Below, piece by piece: positions 50,566 to 59,529 of a DNA stretch of 64,000 nt. The DNA is from Novosphingobium aerophilum (GTDB taxonomy: Bacteria > Pseudomonadota > Alphaproteobacteria > Sphingomonadales > Sphingomonadaceae). A program made the translations under genes and the position numbers. The notes under the pieces were generated by a model. That model saw only the letters and a program-made list of their open reading frames with translations. It made no database searches and had not been told where the DNA came from. Position 1 is the first letter of the stretch; each line of letters begins with the position of its first letter. The stretch is taken from NCBI RefSeq assembly GCF_014230305.1, contig NZ_JACLAU010000017.1, forward strand, positions 1 to 64,000. The letters are read 5' to 3'.

Positions 50566-52700
50566 CAGTAATAGGACAACTTGCGGGCCCAGCGGCTCTG
50601 GGGATAGTCCCGCTTCAAGCGCAGGAACCAGGCCTTGCGCTGGCTTACCGGGACCTCCGCTCCGCCGCAGCCGTTGTAACCGCTGGGAGCATAGCAGTTG
50701 ACGGCACGGTACAAGGCATAGGCCTTGTCATCGGCGCCCGCCGCCGGATCGGCCATGACCTGGGCATAGATCGTGCCCCGGCTCAACGGCTTGCCGGGGA
50801 ACAGGCTGGGCGTGCCGCCCAGTTCGTCGGACGGCGGCGCGACATCGGGCTGGGAGAACCCATCGAAACCGTTGAGACGCCAGAACTCGCCAAGGCACAG
50901 CTGTGCGCGCGGGTTGGCCGGACTCCGGGCGAGCGTCGCCACCGTGGCGGTCAGGGCCGGACAGGCATAGTCCGGGCCGGTGGTCTCGCCCGCGGTGAAC
51001 AGCCCGACCGGAATCGCCTCCGCCGCGATCAGGTCCCACAGTCCGCCCTTGGCATCGGCTCCGGCGGGCACCAGCCCCCGGCTGGCCAGGAATCCGGCGT
51101 AGTCGCCACGGCTGAGCTGCTTGTAAAGCAGGGTGAACAGGGCAAGGTCGCGTTCGTGCCCGGGCCGGTCGGCGGCTAGCGCCGCTCCCCGCAGCAACGC
51201 CGGACCGGCGGAATGGAGCAGCAGGATCTCGCGAACGGTCCGGTCGGTGATGGGCGAGCCCGGCGCGAAGACCTCGCCCAGCTTGCCGCGGCGCTCAAGG
51301 TTCATCGCCAGGGCCAGCTCGACCGTGGGGCGCTGCCACAGACCGGTCGCGCCGCCCAGCAGGTCGCGCCAGAACCCGGCCTCGTTGGGATCGCGCAGGG
51401 CGGCCAGCGCCAGTCCACGCAGGACCTGGCGGCTGAAGGCCAGCGGACCGTAGCCCGGCTGGCGGGCGTCATCGGGCAGCAGCCGCAGCACCTGCTTCAT
51501 GTCCTTCTGCACGGCAAAGGCATGACTGGCCTGCAGGTACTGGAACAGGTCTGGCCGGGCCGCGAAGCGGGGCGCCTGGGCCTGCAGCTCCATCAGGGTC
51601 AGCCCATTGTCCAGCGGGGCGCGGCCGCTGCCCGCATCCTGGGTGTACTGCCGCATCCGCATCAGGTCCCACACGGCGAGCAGCACCGGCCCCTCGATCG
51701 CGCTGCCGGCATCCTTCGCGAACAGCAGCTTGGCGTCGATCTCCTGGACCAGGCGTCCCGCATCCTCGTGATCCGGTGCGACCGAGCCGAGCAGCGCGGT
51801 GTAGAGCCGGGCCAGCGCGGCGTTATCCCCCTCGAGCCAGACCGTGCGACGCACCAGCCCTCTCGCGGAATCCGCATAGAGCCCCTGGGGATGGGTGGCG
51901 ATGTAGCCCAGAAACCCGCCACGGGCCCGCAACAGGGTCACCCGATCCACCTTCTCGGGCCCGGCGAAATCGCCCCACTCGCCAAAGGCACCCGCCATGG
52001 CCGCGTTGAGATCGGTCCGCGCCACCATGTAAAGCGCCGCCTCGGCCAGCCAGGGATCGGCCGGCACCTTGCTGCCCTTGGCCGGCAGCAGTCCCGCGAA
52101 GCCCTCCCGCGCTTCGGCCCAATGCCCGGCGTAAAAGGCATCGGCGGCCTGGAGATAGGCCAGGAACGCCCGGCCCGGGGCCGACGCGATTCCCTCGGGC
52201 CAGGGCGCCTTGGGGGCATCGCTGGCCTCGCAGGTCGCCTTGAGCCGCGCCCGCGCCGCGACCAGCGCGGTGCCTTCCGCCCCGGGCAGCCCCTTGTTGG
52301 CCCGGACCGCCCGTTCGAAATCGCTGTCGCCCGAACCCAGGCTGACGCAGACCGAGGCCCAACCGCCATAGCCCGCTCCTCCGTCGGGCCAGTAACCGGC
52401 CTGCAGCCGGTCCCAGTCGAAGAAGGTGTTGCCCATGTCCTGCCAGGGATAGTCGGGCTTGGGGTAGACCCTGGGCCCGGCCCCCGCCGGGAGACGGTCG
52501 CGCAGCAGGAGCAGCAGGTTCACGCGGGTGTCGTTGCCCGGGGCCAGATAGATCCGGTCGCCGCAGTCCGACCCGGACGAAGCCAGGATCCAACTGGGAC
52601 TGCAGGAGTAGTCGGAGCTGGCCTGGCTCATCCCCGCTGGCACCAGCGCGGCGAAAATGGTCGCGACCGTGGCGAGCAGGCGGTTGGCGTGGCGCGGCAT
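50562..52700 (-). CDS. Large secreted protein of unknown function, paired with DUF3142
   Basis: I cannot name a function. The protein has 712 residues, with a Sec signal peptide (residues 1-27, ending SQASS), then about ten cysteines, often paired (for example YSCSPSW and DCGDR), and a largely helical, TPR/SEL1-like body including AFYAGHWAEAREGFAGLL. The C-terminus, with FLRLKRDYPQSRWARKLSYYW, looks like the helical repeats of YfiO-type proteins. GGGGGAG precedes the ATG at 52700. Coupling to the DUF3142 gene suggests a two-protein periplasmic complex. Confidence 0.75.
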   Translation of the reverse strand: MPRHANRLLATVATIFAALVPAGMSQASSDYSCSPSWILASSGSDCGDRIYLAPGNDTRVNLLLLLRDRLPAGAGPRVYPKPDYPWQDMGNTFFDWDRLQAGYWPDGGAGYGGWASVCVSLGSGDSDFERAVRANKGLPGAEGTALVAARARLKATCEASDAPKAPWPEGIASAPGRAFLAYLQAADAFYAGHWAEAREGFAGLLPAKGSKVPADPWLAEAALYMVARTDLNAAMAGAFGEWGDFAGPEKVDRVTLLRARGGFLGYIATHPQGLYADSARGLVRRTVWLEGDNAALARLYTALLGSVAPDHEDAGRLVQEIDAKLLFAKDAGSAIEGPVLLAVWDLMRMRQYTQDAGSGRAPLDNGLTLMELQAQAPRFAARPDLFQYLQASHAFAVQKDMKQVLRLLPDDARQPGYGPLAFSRQVLRGLALAALRDPNEAGFWRDLLGGATGLWQRPTVELALAMNLERRGKLGEVFAPGSPITDRTVREILLLHSAGPALLRGAALAADRPGHERDLALFTLLYKQLSRGDYAGFLASRGLVPAGADAKGGLWDLIAAEAIPVGLFTAGETTGPDYACPALTATVATLARSPANPRAQLCLGEFWRLNGFDGFSQPDVAPPSDELGGTPSLFPGKPLSRGTIYAQVMADPAAGADDKAYALYRAVNCYAPSGYNGCGGAEVPVSQRKAWFLRLKRDYPQSRWARKLSYYW

Positions 52701-53164
52701 GGCATCTCCCCCGGAACGGATAGAACATGCGCGGGAGACGCGGCGGCTGGCAATGGGCATCGTGATTGTTTCACCCCATCTTGCCGTTCCCTCATGGTTG
52801 CTCCAGCGACAAACGGTTGGGCAAAGACCGGACGTGGCCATGGGACAGGGGCATCGACGGGCAAACCGGCCCGGCCGGCACCCGGGTGGCCCCTGCGTCT
52901 CGGCGCCGACCGATTGGTGGTGTGTTCCGGGAAACGGCCACCGTTGCCGGGACCAGCCAGGCCCAGAACCGAACGACAACAGCGCATCGGTCCGGACGCG
53001 AAGAAAGCCAAGGTAGAGGCCCACCGTTGCCCGAGCTTGGCCCGCACGAGCGCATTCCAGGCATTTGCACTTGCGAACCCGGTGGAGCGCCCGCAGACTC
53101 GCCCGGGTTGCTCGAAACCGGGGCAAACCGAATCCGGACCACCCAGGCTGAGACCCATAGGCTC
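52701..53164. other. Divergent intergenic region, no gene seen
   Basis: This 464-base stretch separates the large secreted protein from the O-antigen-ligase-like gene. The plus frame is open through it, but the translation is Arg/Gly/Pro-rich with no recognisable protein features. It must hold promoters for both sides; I cannot identify them. Confidence 0.6.
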
Positions 53165-54595
53165 ATGATCTCCATTCCGCTGGTTTATCTGATTTTTGCC
53201 GCAGGTTCGGTTGCATTCCTGCTCACCCGAAAGGCGGTCCAGGCCGCCAGGGCCAGATCCTATGCCGCCGTGATCTATCTGGGTGGCCTCGCCCTGCTCC
53301 CGGCCGAAGCCTATTACGACATCGATCCTAACGTGGCGGTGCCGTTGTGGATCATGGGCGTACTGATCCCAACCCCATTCTTCATGCTCCACAAGGCTTG
53401 GATTGTGGCCCTAACGGCCTTGGTCGCGGCAGCCTGGTGCGATTTCCCCCGTCTGCTGACCTTCCGTCCGAAAATGGTCGATCTTCCTGTTGTGCTGTTC
53501 TGCCTGTGGCCCCTGGCACAGGCGGTCCTATTTGTCCCTGACCCCGATCCGCCAACGCTTCGGATTGTGATGTTGCTGATCGGCAACTGGGCGGTGCCAT
53601 GGTTCCTGGGACGCATCTACTTCTCGCGGGCCGAGGACCGGGTTGTGCTGATCGATGCACTGATCCTCTTTTCGCTCCTGCTGCTGCCGGTCAGCCTGAT
53701 CGAAACGGTCAGCCCGCTCCGGGTCCATCAGCTGCTTTACGGGCCGCACCCTTTCGACGCGGACGGCGTGACGCGTTATTGGGGCTATCGTCCCATGGCC
53801 TTTTTCGAGCACGGCAATCAGTACGGGATCTGGATTGCGGCAGCCGCGGTTGCGGCGTGGTGGCGGGCCCGGTTCTCTGTCGGCCCCGCGTCTCGGGGGG
53901 GGCAGTGGGTTCTGGCGGCAATCCTGATCGCCATGACCGTGAGTGCCCAGTCTGTAGGGGCGATCTGCCTGATGGTCCTGGCAATAGCCTGGCTGGAGGT
54001 TGCACCCTGGCTTGAGCGACACAACGGCATCTACAGGCTGGGCCTGCTATCCTTGACCGGCGGTGCCGGACTGGTCCTCGAGGGCACAGTGTCCCTCACC
54101 AGCTTTGGCGTGACCGCCGATCGCATCGCAAGGCTGTTCGGGTTCCTTGAAGGAATCGGCCGTTACTCACTCGAATGGCGGATCAACCGGGCGATCGCCA
54201 ATCTGCCTCAGGTCCAGTCGTTCTTGGTAACCGGCAGAGGTCGATGGGACTGGTACACGACCTTCCGGCCCTGGGACCTGACCCTCATGATCGTCGGCTT
54301 TTTCGGTCTTATCGGGCTGACATTGGTCGTGCTGATGATCGTCGCCGCAGTCTACCGACCATCGTCGATCGCACCGGCACCGAGGCAATCGTCCCGCTAC
54401 GTCGCGCTGGCGCTGATCGGGATGACCATCTTTGATGCGCTCATGAACACCTATGTTTTTCTCCCGGCGCTGGTGCTGCTGGGCTCGCTCCCCCGGAAAG
54501 CCACCCCTGAACAGGCCGGAGCCGGTCGACCCGCGGCGCGACGATCGGGCCATTCAGGGCCGGTCGCACCGGCGCTTGACCGTTCCAACTCATAA
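53165..54595 (+). CDS. O-antigen-ligase/polymerase-like membrane protein
   Basis: This is a polytopic inner-membrane protein of 476 residues with about ten membrane segments and a large periplasmic loop near residues 190-220 (the HPFDADGVTRYWGYRP region) containing the RPMAFFEHGNQYG motif. This layout and the Wzy/WaaL-like RP..EHG pattern suggest a glycan polymerase or ligase; no domain call is certain. ATG 53165 begins the first membrane segment, but the Shine-Dalgarno site is weak. The base composition is visibly less GC-rich than its neighbours, which may indicate transfer. No other glycan genes are adjacent. Confidence 0.72.
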   Translation: MISIPLVYLIFAAGSVAFLLTRKAVQAARARSYAAVIYLGGLALLPAEAYYDIDPNVAVPLWIMGVLIPTPFFMLHKAWIVALTALVAAAWCDFPRLLTFRPKMVDLPVVLFCLWPLAQAVLFVPDPDPPTLRIVMLLIGNWAVPWFLGRIYFSRAEDRVVLIDALILFSLLLLPVSLIETVSPLRVHQLLYGPHPFDADGVTRYWGYRPMAFFEHGNQYGIWIAAAAVAAWWRARFSVGPASRGGQWVLAAILIAMTVSAQSVGAICLMVLAIAWLEVAPWLERHNGIYRLGLLSLTGGAGLVLEGTVSLTSFGVTADRIARLFGFLEGIGRYSLEWRINRAIANLPQVQSFLVTGRGRWDWYTTFRPWDLTLMIVGFFGLIGLTLVVLMIVAAVYRPSSIAPAPRQSSRYVALALIGMTIFDALMNTYVFLPALVLLGSLPRKATPEQAGAGRPAARRSGHSGPVAPALDRSNS

Positions 54596-54606
54596 GGAAC
54601 CCGCCA

Positions 54607-54972
54607 ATGGCCGATCATGCCACCCCCAACCTGCCCTCGCGTGACTTCACCGCGACGGCCGCATTCTTTGCCGCGCTGGGCTTTGGCGAGAGCTGGCGGG
54701 ACGCAGGGTGGATGATCCTCGAACGCGGGGGGCTGACCCTGGAGTTCTTTCCCTACCCCGATCTCGATCCCGCGCAGAGTTCGTTCGGCTGCTGCCTGCG
54801 GCTCGACGATGTGGCGGCGTTCTGCGCGGTCATCGAGGCGGCCGGAGTGCCCGAGACGACCGTCGGCTGGCCGCGGTTCCATCGTCCCCGGCGCGAGGCC
54901 TGGGGCGGCTGGGTCGGCGCGCTGATCGATCCCGACGGGACGCTGTTGCGGCTGGTGCAGGAGCCCGACTGA
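54607..54972 (+). CDS. VOC family protein, bleomycin-resistance-like
   Basis: This single vicinal-oxygen-chelate domain protein of 121 residues resembles the bleomycin-binding proteins (TPNLPSRDFTATAAFFAALGF at the N-terminus, WMILERGGLTLEFFP and GALIDPDGTLLRLVQ later). Binding proteins of this type act as dimers in the cytosol and sequester the drug; binding here is inferred. AAGGAA lies before the ATG. It follows the ligase-like gene by 11 bases and may share its transcript. Confidence 0.85.
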   Translation: MADHATPNLPSRDFTATAAFFAALGFGESWRDAGWMILERGGLTLEFFPYPDLDPAQSSFGCCLRLDDVAAFCAVIEAAGVPETTVGWPRFHRPRREAWGGWVGALIDPDGTLLRLVQEPD

Positions 54973-54987
54973 GCGCGATCGGCAGCG

Positions 54988-55008
54988 CTATTGCTTGGAG
55001 CGCAATAG
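54988..55008. promoter_or_regulatory. Perfect inverted repeat CTATTGC-N7-GCAATAG
   Basis: Two 7-base arms around a 7-base spacer lie immediately upstream of the promoter candidate. The position and symmetry suit an activator or repressor site. The regulator is unknown. Confidence 0.45.
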
Positions 55009-55011
55009 TAC

Positions 55012-55039
55012 TTGCAATTTTGTTTCAACCATGTATATG
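55012..55039 (+). promoter_or_regulatory. Candidate sigma-70 promoter upstream of the cspA locus
   Basis: TTGCAA and TATATG are spaced by 16 bases inside an AT-rich island. This gives a predicted transcript with a leader of about 275 bases before the first small ORF. Confidence 0.5.
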
Positions 55040-55321
55040 ACAATTACCCATCGTCGAATGCGACGAAACCTGGCCGCGCCTGCCGCGCCCGTTCGTTTCC
55101 TTTCATCCCTCAGGGTTCCGCGCCGGGATTCGCCCGTGCGCGGGCAATAGCTTACCCCCGGCCGCCCCTAGCGAGGCAGGCCGGAACCCCGGGACTGTCG
55201 AACCGTAGACGGCGCCAGACGCCGCTTCTGTCCGGGCCGCAGCGCTGCATGACCATCCCGGTCATGCCCGCTCCGACCCGTCCCGTTTTGATTGGGCAGC
55301 ACGCCTGCCCCAGAGGACTTC

Positions 55322-55474
55322 ATGAACACCAGTTATGCCGGCACCGCCCGGTGCCATCCGACCCACTCACGCCCGATCACGGCGTATCGTTCCACCCATG
55401 AACGCCCCGAGGGCGCCATGTCGCTCCTGCCCGTCACCGAGCTGCGCCGTCTGGTTGCAGCGATGGTCGATTGA
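55322..55474 (+). CDS. Small hypothetical protein upstream of cspA (50 residues)
   Basis: I do not recognise it. It begins MNTSYAGTARCHPTHSRP and ends LLPVTELRRLVAAMVD, an amphipathic helix. AGAGGA is five bases before the ATG, and a stable hairpin lies just upstream, which could hide the site at one temperature. It is followed by another small ORF 17 bases on. Coding status is likely but unproven. Confidence 0.5.
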   Translation: MNTSYAGTARCHPTHSRPITAYRSTHERPEGAMSLLPVTELRRLVAAMVD

Positions 55475-55491
55475 GCGGGACAGACCAGCGC

Positions 55492-55692
55492 ATGGACCTC
55501 AACCTCGAATATGCCGCGCATCAGCACGCGCTGATGCAGGCCGAGGCCGCCGGGACATCGGTGGCCCGGCAGGATCACCTGCTGCGGGCCGATCGGATCG
55601 CCCGGCGCATCACCCTGTTCCAGGACCGGCTCGGCGCTGCCGCGGCCTGCGCCTGGAGCACCCTCCATCTGGCGGCCTCCGGGCATGCCTGA
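55492..55692 (+). CDS. Small hypothetical protein upstream of cspA (66 residues)
   Basis: Not recognised. The sequence MDLNLEYAAHQHALMQAEAAG continues as a single helical, Arg/Ala-rich stretch (RADRIARRITLFQDRLGAAAAC). It has normal codon bias for the region, unlike a random frame. It follows the 50-residue ORF and precedes cspA, probably on the same transcript. Confidence 0.55.
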   Translation: MDLNLEYAAHQHALMQAEAAGTSVARQDHLLRADRIARRITLFQDRLGAAAACAWSTLHLAASGHA

Positions 55693-55905
55693 TCATCCCG
55701 CCCCGGCACACGGCCGGTGCGGCCCGCTTGCTCTCGTTGATCTTTCGACGGGGCTCGACGCCTTTCCCGATCCGATCGGGCCAACAGCAACAGGGCCTCG
55801 GCTCGGTGGCTGCAAGACGACGACCTCCTTTCATTTGACGACTGGACGCACGACCCCGCCGGCACTCCCGCCGGTGGACACTTCGTTTCTTGAAAGGAAA
55901 CGCGC

Positions 55906-56112
55906 ATGACTATCGGAACCGTAAAATTCTTCAACGAAGACAAGGGCTATGGCTTCATCCAGCCGGATGATGGCGGCAAGGACAGCTTCGTTCACATCTC
56001 GGCCGTCCAGGCCGCCGGCATGGCCACCCTGCAGAAGGACCAGCGCGTCTCCTACGTGGTGGAAGCCGGTCGCAACGGCAAGGAATCGGCGGTCAACATC
56101 GCCAGCGCCTGA
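55906..56112 (+). CDS. cspA: Cold-shock protein (CspA family)
   Basis: This is a single cold-shock domain of 68 residues that binds RNA and single-stranded DNA. RNP1 is KGYGFIQP and RNP2 is DSFVHIS, both complete. It begins MTIGTVKFFNEDKGYG, as is usual. AAAGGAAA lies six bases before the ATG. The 213-base gap before it holds no clear gene. A GC hairpin (about 56118-56152) lies after the stop. Whether it responds to cold is not visible. Confidence 0.95.
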   Translation: MTIGTVKFFNEDKGYGFIQPDDGGKDSFVHISAVQAAGMATLQKDQRVSYVVEAGRNGKESAVNIASA

Positions 56113-56180
56113 TTCACACGCCCGGGCTGGCACCCCTGCGGTGCCGCCCGGGCTGTCCTCCTCTCCGCGGAGTGCCTGCC

Positions 56181-56384
56181 ATGACCCTGAGCTACGAATT
56201 CGTCATCGCCCGTGCCGAACAGGCGACGCGCGAGGCCGATGAAGCCCAACTGTCCAATGTGCGCGACCGGGCCCTGCGCTCGGCTGCGGCCTGGCAGGTG
56301 ATGGCCGACCGCATCGTCAAGCACGCCGAGGAACGCGCCGAGGCGCTGCGGGCCAAGCAGGTGGAGCAATCGGCCGCCGGCTGA
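56181..56384 (+). CDS. Small hypothetical protein downstream of cspA (67 residues)
   Basis: Not recognised. It is nearly all charged helix (ARAEQATREADEAQLSNVRDRALRS and EERAEALRAKQVEQ), suggesting a coiled coil. GGAG is nine bases before the ATG. Codon use fits coding DNA. It may be co-transcribed with cspA across the GC hairpin between them. Confidence 0.6.
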   Translation: MTLSYEFVIARAEQATREADEAQLSNVRDRALRSAAAWQVMADRIVKHAEERAEALRAKQVEQSAAG

Positions 56385-56427
56385 GCCGAGCGCGGACCGA
56401 GACGGACTACATTCTCCCGAGACACCG

Positions 56428-56529
56428 TCGCCCCTGCGGCGGCCGGGGCCTGACCCACCTGGTTCGCCTGCGCTGCGCGCGCATGGTCGGGAGAGGTCGG
56501 GTCGGGCCCCTGCCTCCGCAGGGGCGACC
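56428..56529. repeat. Imperfect inverted repeat GTCGCCCCTGCGG-type
   Basis: Arms of 30 bases (56428-56457 and 56500-56529) pair with about five mismatches, each with a CCCCTGC..GCAGGGG-like inner part. It has the same general plan as the other repeats in the window but a distinct sequence. Confidence 0.65.
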
Positions 56530-56605
56530 TGTCGTGTTCGGGCCAGGCAGGCGAGACCAGCCGCCAATCGGCTCCGATGAGCCTGGGGTCCGTCGAACCA
56601 CAGAA

Positions 56606-56639
56606 AAAGGGCAGGAAGCCGACCGGCTCCCTGCCCTTT
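56606..56639 (-). terminator. Rho-independent terminator of pnp
   Basis: AAAGGGCAGG and CCTGCCCTTT form the base of a long stem, which continues through GGAGCC/GGCTTCC. On the minus strand it runs into five T residues. It lies about 50 bases after the pnp stop. Confidence 0.85.
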
Positions 56640-56688
56640 GTCATGTCCGTGGACCCGATCCCCGCCCGTGGGCGGGAATCCGCCGGGA

Positions 56689-59001
56689 TCAGTCGTCGCC
56701 CTTGAGGAACGCCGGGATGTGATCCGGATTGCCACCCTCGTCGCGATCGCGACGCGGGCGATCCCCGCCGTCGCGACGCGGGCCGCGATCGCCACCGCCA
56801 TCGCGGCGCGGTCCGCGGTCCCCACGGGGGCCACGACGATCGCCGCGATCGCCACGGTCACCGCGCGGTTCGCGGGGTTCGCGCGGCGGACGGGTGTCCT
56901 CCAGCGCCTCGCCGGTCTCCTGGTCGACCACGCGCATCGACAGGCGGACCTTGCCGCGCTGGTCGATCTCGAGGACCTTGACGAAGACCTCCTGGCCTTC
57001 CTTGACCACGTCGGTCGGCTTTTCCACGCGCTCGTTCTTCATCTCGCTGACGTGGACCAGACCGTCCTTGCCGCCCATGAAGTTCACGAAGGCGCCGAAG
57101 TCGACGATGTTGACGACCTTGCCCTTGTAGACCTTGCCGACCTCGGCTTCCTCGACGATGCCGAGGATCCAGTTCTTGGCCGCTTCGATCTGCGACAGGT
57201 CGGACGAGCTGATCTTGATCAGGCCCTCGTCGTCGATGTCGACCTTGGCGCCGGTGGTGGCGACGATCTCGCGGATCACCTTGCCGCCGGTGCCGATCAC
57301 GTCGCGGATCTTCGACTTGTCGATCTGCAGCGTCTCGATGCGCGGGGCATGGGCCGAAAGCTCGGTCCGCGCCTCGCCCAGGGCCTTGGTCATCTCGGCC
57401 AGGATGTGGGCGCGGCCTTCCTTGGCCTGCTTCAGCGCGACCTCGAAGATCTCGCGGGTGATGCCCGCCACCTTGATGTCCATCTGCATCGTGGTGATGC
57501 CTTCGCTGGTGCCGGCCACCTTGAAGTCCATGTCGCCCAGGTGATCCTCGTCACCCAGGATGTCCGAGAGGATCGCGAAGTCCTTGCCTTCCAGGATCAG
57601 GCCCATGGCGATGCCCGAGACCGGACGCTTCACCGGCACGCCGGCGTCCATCATCGACAGGCAGCCGCCGCAGACGGTGGCCATCGACGACGAACCGTTG
57701 GACTCGGTCACGTCCGACAGGACGCGGATCGTGTAGGGGAACTCGTCCTTGCTCGGCAGGACCGGGTGCAGCGCGCGCCAGGCGAGCTTGCCGTGACCCA
57801 CTTCGCGACGGCCCGGCGCACCGAAACGTCCAACTTCGCCAACGGAGTACGGCGGGAAGTTGTAGTGGAGCATGAAGCTTTCGTAGCGCAGGCCTTCCAG
57901 CCCGTCGATCATCTGCTCGGCGTCCTTGGTGCCCAGGGTGGTGGTGCAGATGGTCTGCGTCTCACCGCGGGTGAACAGGGCCGAACCGTGGGTGCGCGGC
58001 AGGAAGCCGACCATCGATTCGATCGGGCGAACCTGGGTGGTGGTGCGCCCGTCGATCCGCTGGCCGTCCTTGAGGATGGCGGTGCGGACGATGTCGGCCT
58101 CGACCTTCTTCATGGTCTTGATCGCGACCATCTGGGTCTGCGGGCCTTCATCGGCGAAGGCGGCCTTGGCCTTGGCGCGGGCTTCGTTCAGCGCGTTCGA
58201 GCGGGCCGACTTGTCGGTCAGCTTGTAGGCCGCGGCGACATCCTTGCCGACCAGGTCCTTGAGCTTCTTCTTGATGTCGGCGGTGTTGTCGGTGAGGTCG
58301 ATCTGCCAGGGTTCCTTGGCAGCCTTCTCGGCTAGCTGGATGATCGCGCCGATCACCTTGCGGCATTCGTCGTGCGCGAACAGCACAGCGCCGAGCATCT
58401 CGTCTTCCGACAGCTCCTTGGCTTCCGATTCCACCATCATCACGGCGGAGTCGGTGGCGGCGACGACCAGGTCGAGCCGGCCTTCGCTCAGCGCGACGTC
58501 CTGCTTCGGGTTGAGCACGTATTCGCCATCGATGTAGCCGACGCGCGCGGCGGCGATCGGCCCCATGAAGGGCACGCCCGAGATGGTCAGCGCGGCCGAG
58601 GCGGCGATCATCGCGACAACATCGGGCTCGGTCTCGCCGTCATAGCTCAGCACCTGGGCGATGACGTTGATCTCGTTGTAGAAACCTTCGGGGAACAGCG
58701 GGCGGACCGGACGGTCGATCAGGCGGGAAACCAGCGTTTCCTTTTCCGTCGCGCCGCGTTCGCGCTTGAAGAAGCCGCCCGGGATGCGGCCGGCGGCCGA
58801 ATACTTTTCCTGGTAGTGCACGGTCAGCGGGAAGAAGTCCTGGCCTTCCTTCACCGACTTGGCGGCGGTCACCGCGCAAAGCACAACGGTTTCGCCATAA
58901 GTGGCGAGGACCGCGCCGTCAGCCTGACGGGCAATGCGGCCGGTTTCGAGGGTGAGGGTCTTTCCGCCCCACTCCAGCGATACTGTCTTGACGTCGAACA
59001 T
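56689..59001 (-). CDS. pnp: Polyribonucleotide nucleotidyltransferase
   Basis: PNPase degrades RNA from the 3' end with phosphate and is part of the degradosome. In 770 residues it has two RNase PH domains (the second with [21 protein letters not shown]), then a KH domain ([16 protein letters not shown] near 565) and an S1 domain ([18 protein letters not shown] near 630). The C-terminus is an Arg/Gly/Asp-rich low-complexity tail of about 60 residues. AAGGAAA precedes the ATG. It follows rpsO, the classical order. Confidence 0.97.
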   Translation of the reverse strand: MFDVKTVSLEWGGKTLTLETGRIARQADGAVLATYGETVVLCAVTAAKSVKEGQDFFPLTVHYQEKYSAAGRIPGGFFKRERGATEKETLVSRLIDRPVRPLFPEGFYNEINVIAQVLSYDGETEPDVVAMIAASAALTISGVPFMGPIAAARVGYIDGEYVLNPKQDVALSEGRLDLVVAATDSAVMMVESEAKELSEDEMLGAVLFAHDECRKVIGAIIQLAEKAAKEPWQIDLTDNTADIKKKLKDLVGKDVAAAYKLTDKSARSNALNEARAKAKAAFADEGPQTQMVAIKTMKKVEADIVRTAILKDGQRIDGRTTTQVRPIESMVGFLPRTHGSALFTRGETQTICTTTLGTKDAEQMIDGLEGLRYESFMLHYNFPPYSVGEVGRFGAPGRREVGHGKLAWRALHPVLPSKDEFPYTIRVLSDVTESNGSSSMATVCGGCLSMMDAGVPVKRPVSGIAMGLILEGKDFAILSDILGDEDHLGDMDFKVAGTSEGITTMQMDIKVAGITREIFEVALKQAKEGRAHILAEMTKALGEARTELSAHAPRIETLQIDKSKIRDVIGTGGKVIREIVATTGAKVDIDDEGLIKISSSDLSQIEAAKNWILGIVEEAEVGKVYKGKVVNIVDFGAFVNFMGGKDGLVHVSEMKNERVEKPTDVVKEGQEVFVKVLEIDQRGKVRLSMRVVDQETGEALEDTRPPREPREPRGDRGDRGDRRGPRGDRGPRRDGGGDRGPRRDGGDRPRRDRDEGGNPDHIPAFLKGDD

Positions 59002-59133
59002 GGTGTTTCCTTCAGCCCGCGGGCCCTATTGCCGGCGGGGTTTGCTGCCGGGGTAATGCCGTCCCGGTCCGGTGCGGGGCACTTTGCGCCCCAATGGCCG
59101 AGGCTGCCGAATTGCGAACCTCTGACCCCTAAT

Positions 59134-59213
59134 CGTCATCCCCGCGAAGGCGGGGATCCATTCATCCACCTGGCACAGTTGCCAGATGGATCCCCGCCTT
59201 CGCGGGGATGACG
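59134..59213. repeat. Long inverted repeat between rpsO and pnp
   Basis: Arms of 28 bases (59134-59161 and 59186-59213) are perfect reverse complements with a 24-base loop. Each contains the small hairpin CCCCGC..GCGGGG. It could fold into a stable hairpin in the rpsO-pnp transcript. In E. coli this spacer holds the RNase III site that controls pnp, so an analogous role is possible. Confidence 0.85.
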
Positions 59214-59225
59214 CAAAACGTAAAC

Positions 59226-59245
59226 GGCCCGCCGAAGCGGGCCGA
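59226..59245 (-). terminator. Hairpin after rpsO
   Basis: CGGCCCGC and GCGGGCCG form a perfect 8-base stem with a TTCG loop on the minus strand, 9 bases after the rpsO stop, followed by TTTAC. It is a probable terminator or attenuator, so pnp may also have its own promoter. Confidence 0.75.
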
Positions 59246-59254
59246 ACGTTCGCG

Positions 59255-59524
59255 TCACTTACGCAGACCCAGCTTCTGGATCAACGCGTTGTAGCGCTCG
59301 ACATCCTTCTTCTTCAGGTAGTCGAGCAGGCTGCGGCGCTTGTTGACCATCATCAGCAGGCCGCGGCGCGAATGGTTGTCCTTGTGGTGGCCCTTGAAGT
59401 GCTCGGTCAGGTTGCGGATGCGCTCGGTGAGGATCGCGACCTGCACTTCCGGCGAACCGGTGTCGCCCGCCTGACGGGCGTTGTCCGTGATGATTTCCTG
59501 CTTGCGTTCGGCAGCAACCGACAT
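59255..59524 (-). CDS. rpsO: 30S ribosomal protein S15
   Basis: S15 is a primary 16S rRNA binder in the small subunit. It has 89 residues with the family features [15 protein letters not shown] and [20 protein letters not shown]. The start at 59524 gives the standard length; the earlier in-frame codon at 59533 is not needed. It lies 5 bases after truB in the truB-rpsO-pnp order. Confidence 0.97.
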   Translation of the reverse strand: MSVAAERKQEIITDNARQAGDTGSPEVQVAILTERIRNLTEHFKGHHKDNHSRRGLLMMVNKRRSLLDYLKKKDVERYNALIQKLGLRK

Positions 59525-59529
59525 GCTCT

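Larger units (their letters stand above)
54973..55321. promoter_or_regulatory. Leader region of the cspA locus
   Basis: This 349-base stretch lacks a gene but has organised features: an inverted repeat (54988-55008), a promoter candidate (55012-55039) and a hairpin at 55294-55310 (GGGCAG..CTGCCC) just before the Shine-Dalgarno site of the first small ORF. A long structured leader is common for cold-shock transcripts. Confidence 0.5.
56385..56688. other. Convergent intergenic stretch with a repeat and a terminator
   Basis: The region holds the inverted repeat 56428-56529 and the pnp terminator 56606-56639. No gene is seen. Confidence 0.7.

Noticed and set aside
52766-53164. N-terminal extension of the O-antigen-ligase-like protein by 133 residues
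   Set aside because: The added residues are Arg/Gly/Pro-rich and hydrophilic with no similarity to membrane proteins; the first hydrophobic helix begins at 53165.
55294-55310. Possible intrinsic terminator upstream of the first small cspA-locus ORF
   Set aside because: The stem is only 6 bases with no U-run and lies next to a Shine-Dalgarno site, so a translational role is more likely.
55685-55909. A 74-codon frame overlapping the 66-residue ORF and cspA start (ATGA)
   Set aside because: The overlaps look like coupling, but third-position GC is low for the region and the Pro/Thr-rich sequence is not protein-like.
56052-56861. A 269-codon minus-strand frame through cspA and the pnp terminator
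   Set aside because: It runs antisense to cspA and through a terminator and repeat; no protein features.
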